This document shows, piece after piece, positions 1 through 7,000 of a stretch of DNA of 7,382 nt. Below the pieces are notes generated by a model. That model made no database searches, had not been told where the DNA came from, and saw only the letters and a list, made by a program, of their open reading frames with translations. The stretch is from an uncultured Chlorobiaceae bacterium (GTDB taxonomy: Bacteria > Bacteroidota > Chlorobiia > Chlorobiales > Chlorobiaceae). Position 1 is the first letter of the stretch; every line of letters begins with the position of its first letter. Both the position numbers and the translations under genes were made by a program. The stretch covers positions 1 through 7,382 of the forward strand of contig CAIQSY010000282.1 of assembly GCA_903874585.1 (NCBI GenBank), in the 5' to 3' direction.

Positions 1-101
1 ATTCACCATGATCTACTCAATCGAGAAGCGTGTGTGGAATGGCAGAGCACAGTGGCAGATGAAGCTGAAAGACTTGGCAGTGAGCAAAGAATAGAGAGTC
101 A
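1..101. other. Stretch after the last gene, no supported feature
   Basis: These 101 bases follow the stop of the flippase-like gene. No hairpin with a T-run is visible on the minus strand, so no intrinsic terminator is supported and transcription may continue to the left. A minus-strand ATG at 9-7 (ATGGTGAAT) could begin a further gene outside the window, but its upstream sequence (ttgagtagatc) is a poor ribosome binding site and only three codons can be seen. The hexamer tggcag occurs three times on the plus strand (40-45, 53-58, 75-80) with irregular spacing, which is not enough to call a repeat array. Confidence 0.4.
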
Positions 102-986
102 TCAAGATGCCGGCACGCTTGTTTCGTGGCGAATCTTCGTCAGCACTCCAGCGAGCGATGAAATGGCGGAGATGCCGAAAAAGATGAGCGACAGGGCTAC
201 GCCTGGATTCGTGTCAAGTTTTACAACATTCAGGAGATAAAAGAAGGTTATTTCCCGTGCTCCAGCGCCGCCGATGGTGATGGGCAGAATAGTTGCCACT
301 GATGAGACGAGGAATATGGCGAGATAGTCAATATGGTTGGTGTGCAGCGAGATAGCCTGAAGAATGAAAAAGGCCGATATGGTCTGGCTCACCTGAACCA
401 ACATTGATTCTACGGCAGTGACGGCAAATACACCAAGAAACTGTTTGTAGAAGAGCTTGTTTAGCAGTAGTGATAACGGATAGAGTGCGGCCAGCAGAAC
501 CCATAGATACGGCACCATTTGGGGAAATTCCCGCGCGAATGAGCTTGGCAGCAGCAGAAGAATTGAGAGAACCGCCAGAGCAAATATCCCGCCAATCCTG
601 TCCCACAATACCGCGTGAAAGACGTTGATCATCTTCATCCCGTAGTTTTTCTGCAGCACATAAATTTTATAGCCGTCGCCTCCAACTCCTCCAGGGAGAA
701 AGAGATTGTAGAACATGCCGAGATAGTAGAGCTTCAGATTGTACATCATCGAAAGCTCAATGCCGATGGCTTTGAAAAAGCGGTTCAGACGAAGTGCGTT
801 GAAGAGCTTGGAGATATTGAAAAAAATGAGAGAGAGCAGAAGATACCACGGATTAGCGCCTCGAATACTGTCGAACAGCTTGGCAACGTCGGTTTTTCTC
901 AGGACAAAATAGAGGGCAATGCCGGTAACAAAAAGCTGAAGCAGAGGCTTGATCAGCTTTTTAGGATTGAATTTACTGTTTCCCAA
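102..986 (-). CDS. UPF0104 / LPG synthase TM-domain flippase-like membrane protein
   Basis: Integral membrane protein of the UPF0104 (YbhN/AglD-like, lysylphosphatidylglycerol synthase transmembrane) family, 294 aa from the chosen start, a normal length. Family motifs, counted from that start: LPGGVGGDGYK (97-107), WDRIGG (128-133) and IGGAGARE (238-245), with about eight hydrophobic segments. It lacks the soluble lysyltransferase domain of MprF, so it is not an LPG synthase. Members are often found beside polyprenyl-phosphate glycosyltransferases and are suspected of lipid translocation; that role is inferred from context. Start choice: no ATG exists between the GT2 stop region and the first membrane segment. 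TTG at 986 gives MGNSKFNPKKLIKPLLQ, a short basic lead into the first membrane helix, and a 14-nt overlap with the GT2 gene. An ATG at 1055 would require an 83-nt overlap and a polar 23-residue leader unlike the family. A weak purine tract (AAAAAGA) precedes the TTG. It is the last supported gene of the run. Confidence 0.85.
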   Translation of the reverse strand: MGNSKFNPKKLIKPLLQLFVTGIALYFVLRKTDVAKLFDSIRGANPWYLLLSLIFFNISKLFNALRLNRFFKAIGIELSMMYNLKLYYLGMFYNLFLPGGVGGDGYKIYVLQKNYGMKMINVFHAVLWDRIGGIFALAVLSILLLLPSSFAREFPQMVPYLWVLLAALYPLSLLLNKLFYKQFLGVFAVTAVESMLVQVSQTISAFFILQAISLHTNHIDYLAIFLVSSVATILPITIGGAGAREITFFYLLNVVKLDTNPGVALSLIFFGISAISSLAGVLTKIRHETSVPAS

Positions 987-1905
987 CGATCTTTTTGATG
1001 ATATAGGGTTTCTTGTTCTGTGACTCGTAATAGGTGCGCATGATGAATTCAGCAATGAAGCCGGTCGTGATCAACTGGATACCGATAAATGTCATGATGA
1101 TCCCCAGAGAGAGCAGTGGGCGGCCACCAATCTCCTCGCCCAGAATTTTGAGCGCAAGCAGGTAGAAGTTCAATGCCATGCCGATAAAAAGCGAGAGAAA
1201 ACCGAGTGTACCGAAAAGATGCATCGGTTTCTGGCTATATTTCTGGAAGAAGACCATGAACAGCAGGTCGCTCAGGACTTTGAAGGTGCGCCCGATGCCA
1301 TATTTCGAGGTGCCAAACTTTCTCGGATGATGCCGGACGTCAATTTCCGCCATGTTTGCTCCGTAAAGTTGCACCAGCACCGGAATAAAGCGGTGCAGTT
1401 CACCATACAGGCCAAGATTTTTTGCCACATCCTTTTTGAAGACCTTCAGCGTACATCCGTAGTCGTGGATATGCACATTGGTCAGATTTCTGATCATTGC
1501 ATTGGCGATCTTGCTGGGAATTTTCCGCAGAATCATCCCATCCTGCCGCTCCGCCCGCCTGCCTGCGACCACATCCAGATCGTGGTCGTAGAGATACTGC
1601 ATCATCATCGGGATATCCGACGGATCATTTTGCAGATCGCCATCCATGGTGGCAATCAATTCGCCACTTGCATGGTCAATGCCGGCGGCCATGGCGGTTG
1701 TCTGACCATAATTCTTGTTCAGCACAACGAGATGGGCATTTGCAGGTGCATATTGCTGGATAGCTGCCACGGTGCCGTCGGTTGAACCGTCGTCAACCAG
1801 TACAATCTCATGCTCAACAGCGGCAAGTGAAAGAGAGAGAGCAGCAAACAGCGGCTTGATGTTTTCCACTTCATTCATCACTGGTATGACGACCGAAAGT
1901 TTCAT
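973..1905 (-). CDS. GT2 polyprenyl-phosphate glycosyltransferase (ArnC/DPM1/GtrB-like)
   Basis: Family 2 glycosyltransferase, 310 aa, predicted to transfer a sugar from a nucleotide donor to a polyprenyl phosphate on the cytoplasmic face of the inner membrane. The GT-A fold starts with KLSVVIPVMNE (2-11). The nucleotide-binding motif is LVDDGSTDGT with D38 and D39. The metal-binding DXD is DGDLQNDP, with D88 and D90. ELHRFIPVL (169-177) and FGTSKYG followed by GRTFKVLSDLL (about 197-215) are typical of the DPM1/ArnC/GtrB branch. Two C-terminal membrane segments (about 229-252 and 264-288) match the GtrB/ArnC layout, and a basic tail KKPYIIKKIVGK ends the protein. The ATG is 7 nt after the ArnT-like stop, with no clear Shine-Dalgarno, so coupling is likely. 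Pairing with the ArnT-like gene suggests donor synthase and transferase acting in one pathway. The product annotation 'dolichol-phosphate mannosyltransferase' often given to such proteins would overstate what is known: the sugar is not determined. Confidence 0.92.
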   Translation of the reverse strand: MKLSVVIPVMNEVENIKPLFAALSLSLAAVEHEIVLVDDGSTDGTVAAIQQYAPANAHLVVLNKNYGQTTAMAAGIDHASGELIATMDGDLQNDPSDIPMMMQYLYDHDLDVVAGRRAERQDGMILRKIPSKIANAMIRNLTNVHIHDYGCTLKVFKKDVAKNLGLYGELHRFIPVLVQLYGANMAEIDVRHHPRKFGTSKYGIGRTFKVLSDLLFMVFFQKYSQKPMHLFGTLGFLSLFIGMALNFYLLALKILGEEIGGRPLLSLGIIMTFIGIQLITTGFIAEFIMRTYYESQNKKPYIIKKIVGKQ

Positions 1906-1912
1906 GGTAAAG

Positions 1913-3460
1913 TCACTGATTTAGTTTTGCCATCACAATACCATATTTGCTGTAGAGTATGGTTGGATGATTGAGCTGGTCGAGCTGTTTGACCGTTGTC
2001 AGCACAATCTCTCCAGGTTTAGGGTCACGTTTTTCAACAAAAGACTCGAAATATACTAAAAAAGAGGGGTTGTAAGTTTTCCACATCACGATTTTATACC
2101 CCTCTTTTTTAGCGAGAAGAGCCGCCTGTTTGACTGGTTCCTGCATCAACCTGCCTGCAAGGGGAGTGAGGTAAAAATTGATGAACAGGGAGAAGATCAG
2201 GCCAGTTGCAATCAGTTTTCCTTCAACGGAAAAACGTGGCAGAAATTGTATGACCACAATTCCGGTAATGGCAGCTATAACGACGACAAGATATGTTTGA
2301 CCGGTAAGCTCCATTGCGCCGACAAGCAGAGCTTGTATGTAGGTGTCACTGATGTCGTGCATCGCTTTTTGCAGGAGCAAAGGCAAGAGGGTAAGCATGG
2401 CAAGTAGTATGAGCGGCCACAGTGCAAAACGTTCAGGGTGCTTGGTTAACGGCAGTGCTCTTGCCATCAGGATAAAGAGTGGCGTATAACCATAAATCAT
2501 GTAGTGCGGAAGTTTTGTGCCGGAGAGAGAGAAAAAGATAAACACAAAGCTGAACCAGATGAGCAGAAATCGGTTTGTGCTGTCGGCGATTAACGTCTTC
2601 AGTTTGAACAACACCGTCAAGAAAAAGCCGCTAAAAGGCATCATCCCGATCAGGATAACCGGCAGGTAATAGAACAGGGAACCGGAGTGTCCTTCAAGTG
2701 AAGAGTTGAAGCGGTTGATGTTATGTTTGAAGAAAAATCCATTGATAAAATTCATGCCTTGATCACGGTATTCAAGCAGATACCAGGGAAGGGCAATGAT
2801 CAGAAAAAGCAGGATACCTGTGGGATTGAATATCATCTTGAGCCACTGTTTCACTCTTCCCTCAAGCAGGGCGAACAAAAACGTGGCCACAAAAGGAATG
2901 ATAATTGCAATAGGCCCCTTGGTGAGCGTCCCGAGTCCCACCGTTGCAAAGGCAAGGTGCAGTGCTGTTTTTGAGCTGTTTTTGTAATGGTGGAGCAAGG
3001 CAAACATCGTCATGGCAAGCAGGCAGTTCAACACACCATCGGCTATGGCAGCCTTTGCAATCACCATGACTTGCAGTGACAGCACCATCATTGTCGCAGC
3101 AAGAAAAGCTTGGCGGTTGCCAGACTCTTTGCGCACAAACCAGAAAATTGATGCAGCCCAAGCTGCTCCGGCTGCTGCTGAAGGAAATCGGAAAGCAAAC
3201 TCATTAAGTCCGAAAAGCTTGACAGAAGCAAATTGCAGCCAGTAGATCAAGATCGGTTTGTCAAAACGAGGCGCGCCGTTCAGGTAAGTGGTGAGATAAT
3301 TTTTACTGACCATCATCTCCCGAGTTGCTTCGCTGAATGCACCCTCATCGACATCAAAAAGTGGTATGAGGCTCAAACCCGCAAAAAAACTGACAAGAAT
3401 TAGGATTCCAAGTGCTGCCAGAAGCCAGGTCGTTTCAGATTTTGTTTGGTTCAGAGACAT
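1913..3460 (-). CDS. ArnT/PMT-type polyprenyl-phosphate-sugar glycosyltransferase
   Basis: Multispanning membrane glycosyltransferase of the GT39/GT83 (PMT_2, ArnT-like) group, 515 aa against about 550 for E. coli ArnT. Such enzymes take a sugar from a polyprenyl phosphate and attach it to an acceptor on the periplasmic side, lipid A in the case of ArnT. Visible family features: a first membrane segment at about 11-33; the acidic first-loop motif DVDEGAFSEATREM with D36, D38 and E39; FDKP at 66-69; GTLTKGP at 177-183; a PWYL motif at 225-228 followed by a KHNINRF segment; TKLPHY at 315-320; and roughly 11-12 hydrophobic segments. A short, soluble-looking C-terminal stretch (about 440-515) ends the protein. 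The sugar and the acceptor cannot be inferred, and no other arn genes (such as arnA, arnB or arnD homologues) are in the window, so L-Ara4N should not be assumed. The purine-rich stretch AAAAAGAAA lies just before the ATG. The gene carries a perfect 15-bp inverted repeat near its 3' end (separate entry). Confidence 0.9.
   Translation of the reverse strand: MSLNQTKSETTWLLAALGILILVSFFAGLSLIPLFDVDEGAFSEATREMMVSKNYLTTYLNGAPRFDKPILIYWLQFASVKLFGLNEFAFRFPSAAAGAAWAASIFWFVRKESGNRQAFLAATMMVLSLQVMVIAKAAIADGVLNCLLAMTMFALLHHYKNSSKTALHLAFATVGLGTLTKGPIAIIIPFVATFLFALLEGRVKQWLKMIFNPTGILLFLIIALPWYLLEYRDQGMNFINGFFFKHNINRFNSSLEGHSGSLFYYLPVILIGMMPFSGFFLTVLFKLKTLIADSTNRFLLIWFSFVFIFFSLSGTKLPHYMIYGYTPLFILMARALPLTKHPERFALWPLILLAMLTLLPLLLQKAMHDISDTYIQALLVGAMELTGQTYLVVVIAAITGIVVIQFLPRFSVEGKLIATGLIFSLFINFYLTPLAGRLMQEPVKQAALLAKKEGYKIVMWKTYNPSFLVYFESFVEKRDPKPGEIVLTTVKQLDQLNHPTILYSKYGIVMAKLNQ
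2056..2112. repeat. Perfect 15-bp inverted repeat inside the ArnT-like gene
   Basis: The left arm at 2056-2070 (ctaaaaaagaggggt) is exactly complementary to the right arm at 2098-2112 (acccctcttttttag), separated by 27 nt. In the minus-strand mRNA it would fold into a hairpin with a GC-rich top (AGAGGGGU with ACCCCUCU) and an A6/U6 base, the shape of a bidirectional intrinsic terminator but with an unusually long loop. It lies in coding sequence, encoding about residues 449-454 (AKKEGY) and 464-469 (NPSFLV) of the ArnT-like protein. No function is established; it could slow or end transcription before the GT2 and flippase-like genes, or be a by-product of the amino acids encoded. Confidence 0.6.
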
Positions 3461-4058
3461 CTAATTTCTTTTTGAAAGAGTGGTTATAGAGAAGAACGCT
3501 GGATGCAATGCCAAAGAAAGAGCCGGCAATGACATCGCTGATATAATGCTGTGCCAAAAAAATACGGCTGAAGGCGACCAGTATTCCGAAAAAAAGTGCG
3601 GCAAATCGCCAGCGAGGGTACAGCGTGGCAAGAAATAGGGCTACACTGAGCGCTGTTGCTGAATGACCGGAGGGGAATGATGTCCATGCGTGTTCGATAT
3701 GGAAAAAGTCAAATCCATAAAGATGCTCACTGAAATAAAGTTTTGGTCGAGCTCTGCCTGCCACAAATTTTATAAGATCAGCAGTTAATCCCGAAAGGGC
3801 AACGGTCGAGAACAGAAAGAGCCCTGAATAGGCCATGTACGTTTTTTTATTTTTGAAAACGGCAAACAGAAAGATGCCCCCCACAAGATAGGCGGTTGAA
3901 TCGCCAAAAAGCGTGATTTTTGTAAAAAGTGCATAAAGCCAGTTTTTTTCGAGAGCATGGAACCACAATGCAACCGGAATATCCGCAAAGCCGTAACTGA
4001 GGATGCAGAGGCAGATCGTTATTATCGAAGCGATACTCCATTGAAGAGCGTTGTTCAT
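3435..4058 (-). CDS. PAP2-family membrane phosphatase
   Basis: Integral membrane phosphatase of the PAP2 (type 2 phosphatidic acid phosphatase) superfamily, 207 aa with this start. All three signature motifs are intact: KFVAGRARP (K97, R104, P105), PSGH at 129-132 with H132, and SRIFLAQHYISD (S164, R165, nucleophile H171, D175). About six membrane segments surround them, with the active site expected on the periplasmic side. Family substrates include undecaprenyl pyrophosphate, phosphatidylglycerol phosphate and lipid A phosphates (PgpB, LpxE and LpxF types); the sequence does not decide between them. The neighbouring ArnT-like and polyprenyl-phosphate glycosyltransferases favour a lipid A or polyprenyl substrate. 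The start at 4058 is chosen because its ATG overlaps the helicase stop as ATGA, and because MNNALQWS leads directly into the first membrane segment. A longer reading from 4112 only adds a polar 18-residue leader inside the helicase gene. No clear Shine-Dalgarno is seen, so translation is probably coupled to the gene upstream. The 3' end overlaps the ArnT-like gene by 26 nt. Confidence 0.92.
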   Translation of the reverse strand: MNNALQWSIASIITICLCILSYGFADIPVALWFHALEKNWLYALFTKITLFGDSTAYLVGGIFLFAVFKNKKTYMAYSGLFLFSTVALSGLTADLIKFVAGRARPKLYFSEHLYGFDFFHIEHAWTSFPSGHSATALSVALFLATLYPRWRFAALFFGILVAFSRIFLAQHYISDVIAGSFFGIASSVLLYNHSFKKKLDVSEPNKI

Positions 4059-7000
4059 GAGGTTTGAGTTTCTTGTGTGATGTGAGTAACTGTTTCTGGT
4101 AGAGTAACCCACTCGCGCTTCTCAATCAGTCGAGGCGTGTATTGCATTGCGCCCAATGGCTCAATACCCATTGTTTTCAGCAGCGCCAATAATTCGCTCA
4201 GCACCTCATCTTTCTGCAGTAACCATGTTGAAGCAAAACAGCGCCAGAATTGCCAGCCAGTCCGTTCCAATATTCGCTGACGGCTCATGTCGTGCTGCCA
4301 TCGATCCGCTCCGTGGAATTCATCACCATCCAGCTCAATTGCCAGACGATGATCATTGGCGCCTTCAACTACCCCTTCAACCACCATATCAATGCGATAT
4401 GCGCCTGACCGTACTTGCGGTGTCACGTTGTAGCCGCGTGATGTCAGTGCGAGGAAGACCTCTTTTTCAAAACCCGATTCACATTTGTCGATCAGTTTGG
4501 AGACTTCAGCGCTGTCGTGAGCGAGCGGTTTATCGAAATGGCGAAGCAGCGTCAGGCGTAAATCTTTGTCGGATAAATCGTGTTCTGTGACGGAGCGCAC
4601 CAGATACATGCGGTCTCTTGCGCGACTTGCTGCCACGTTAAAGCGTTGATCATATTGGTTGCCAGAGAGCGCTTTGCAACTGTTGCGATCCACAACCATG
4701 GAGAGAAACATGATGTCGCGCTCGCTTCCCTGAAAAATACGCGCATCGCCACAGGCGAATTTGCGCCGCAAAAGTTCAGTGGCACTGCAACGCTGGCGCA
4801 CAAGCGTATCAATGTATTTTGCCTGTTCAATCCCCAAGAGCGACACAATGCCTATCGTCCGTCCGGAAAATGCTTTATGCTCAAGAATTGCCTCAATTTC
4901 ACTGGCAATTGCTTCAGCTTCGGCTTCGTTCACTTTGCGGTTATTGCGATAACCGTGCGGCACATAAATATCCACAAGTGGAGGATCAATGCGCTCCGAT
5001 GCGGTTGGAATGCGCAGTGGCTGAATGCTCTCTTTGTAAAAGGTGCGGTTGGAGTAGGCGATAATCGGCGGAACACAGCGGAAATGTTCGCGCAACATCA
5101 CCTGGTCAGCAGCAAACACTCGCGCCGCCAAGTCGTAGAGCGATTTTTCCGGCGTCATTTCAGTGCCGTAAGGCTGGTCGGTAAGAAAGCGATCTTTCAG
5201 CCGTTGAATATGCTTGCTATCCTTAAATCCACTATCGGGCGATACCTGTTTATCATCACCGACAACGAGAATTTTTTTGCCGCGCAAAATCGCCGGCAGC
5301 GCCCATAAATCGGATTGACTCGCCTCATCAACAATAACCAGGTCAAACGAACCAAGATGCGGCGGCATCGACTCGGATATTCTGGCGTGGCTCATAATCC
5401 AGCACGGCACGGCACTTTCGGCATCGCGCATGGCGATTTGTGCGTCGCGGCGATAGCGCGTGGCGTTTGGCCCGGTGCCCTGCCCGATACGCCGGATTGC
5501 AGTAGCGTAGCCGGCAAGCGCTTGCAGCACTTTGTGTGTCGCTTTGTTTTTCGTTGCCAGCCATGCCGATTGCGCCACCATCTCCTTATAAAAACGGGCA
5601 AGCTCATGCTCATGCTGCTGGCGTTTTGCTGCAAGATTCACAAGTTCAGCACGAGCGTCAATGCTCTCAAGGTATGATTTGATACGCGCCCAAGTCCATG
5701 CGTCACGCCATGTTACGGGAAAAACAGTATCCTCTCCCGATTGTTCAACGCACTGCGAGCAGAGGCGTTCGGCAAGTTGAGGAGCGCAAGCCCGCTTGAT
5801 GCGATTGGCAAGATCGTAAATAATGCAGAACGAAAGTGAGAGCGCCGCAAGCCGCCGCAACTCCGCTATCAACGCCTTGTAGCGGGTGACAATCTCCCCG
5901 GAAGAGAGCGCTACATCGCCAAGTTGATGGGTGATAAATTCTCTGCATTGGATGGATATTGCGCCAGTTTTGCCAGCAAGCTGCTCTTCGAGTGCGGTGA
6001 GTTGTCGGGCAGAGGCGGAGAGCTTCTCTTTGCTGAGGTGGCGCAGTATTTGCGTTTTAACGTCGTTCAATGCGCTCGAACCATGCAGCAAGGCGTAGCG
6101 TGGTGCCGTAACAAACACCGCTTCAGCTTTTTCAATAAGTGTCGTGTCAATCTGTGTGGCAAGACGATGCGCCTCTCGGGTTAACATGGCAACGCGCTCG
6201 ATGTTACGTAACGCTGCAAAACCGCTCTCTAATTGCGGAATCGAGAGTTCTGCAGCAACCTGATTCCAGCGGCTGACAAACGATGTTACCTGTTCGTGCA
6301 CTATCATATAGCGCTCAATATGAGCCCAATCGCCGGTAGTGGTGGGCGGAAGTCCAGCTATTTTGACCGCTGCAAGATGCTGTTTCGCCTCAGCCATACC
6401 AAAGGTCGAGAGTAATCCGAATGGTTTGCCGGAAATGGCCGCGCGTGCCACCGCTTCGCGAGTTTTCGGTGCGGATAAACCAGCGTCAGGAAACTCGACC
6501 GGGCGCTTCAAAAATGTAGCGCGCGCTTTAATGAGCAGCTCCATATCCTTAAACATCGCCTCAAGCGCACATCGCGCCGATTCAAACGATGGTAAACGGC
6601 ACTTGGTGCGCAGGTCAAATGGCCACGTACTCTCCTCTGACTCCAACGTTTGCACAATCGTGGTTGTGCTCTCCACAAGGTCGAGAAGCTCCCGAAGTGC
6701 AACAAAGGTGTCGCTCTTCCGATATTGCAGTGCCAGCAAATCACCGCGCTCAATTTCCGCCTCAATCGTCTGTAACTCCGTCAACACCTCATGCAGCTCG
6801 CCGATTGCCGAGGGTTCAGGCAGCGATTCAGCCGAGGGAAAACATGCTTGCACATAGGCGAGATCGTGTCCGACTAATCGTCGTGCTTCGCGCAATTTTT
6901 GCGCCTCCTCCTCCGATAAGGGCGGAGCGTGTTCCGGTGCGAGGGTGAGCACATCATCAAACCATTCGTACAGCTCTTTTCCTGCAATTACCAGTGTCGC

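Noticed and set aside
1..240. Plus-strand frame open from the window edge to 240
   Set aside because: Most of it is antisense to the 3' end of the flippase-like gene. The polar translation matches no family I know, and there is no ribosome binding site.
1219..1785. 188-codon open frame on the plus strand
   Set aside because: Antisense to the catalytic part of the GT2 gene; the His/Ile-rich translation looks like a mirror of that gene.
830..1843. Recurrent gagagagcag-like strings (near 830, 1105 and 1830)
   Set aside because: On the coding strand these are Leu-Leu-Ser-Leu codons in hydrophobic or leucine-rich segments, explained by similar codon choice and not by a repeat family.
2322..2336. 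Short hairpin acaagc-aga-gcttgt
   Set aside because: Six-bp stem within coding sequence with no T-run; expected by chance.
3840..3861. T-rich stretch with CGTTTT/AAAACG arms resembling a terminator
   Set aside because: Lies inside the PAP2 coding region encoding a Lys-rich loop; the stem is only 6 AT-rich pairs.
4059..4112. Upstream start for the PAP2 gene
   Set aside because: It would add 18 polar residues and lie inside the helicase gene. The ATG at 4058 with the ATGA overlap is the better choice.
4154..4173. Inverted repeat caatgg / ccattg near the helicase 3' end
   Set aside because: Six-bp stem with 8-nt loop, no T-run, inside coding sequence; too weak to call an operator or terminator.
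4580..5308. 242-codon open frame on the plus strand
   Set aside because: It lies wholly antisense to the helicase motifs II-V region, whose protein motifs are unmistakable. Its own translation is rich in His, Cys and Arg and shows no recognisable domain.
6339..6857. 172-codon plus-strand frame, Ser/Arg-rich
   Set aside because: Antisense shadow of the helical insert of the helicase; Ser/Arg-rich composition is typical of a reverse-strand reading.
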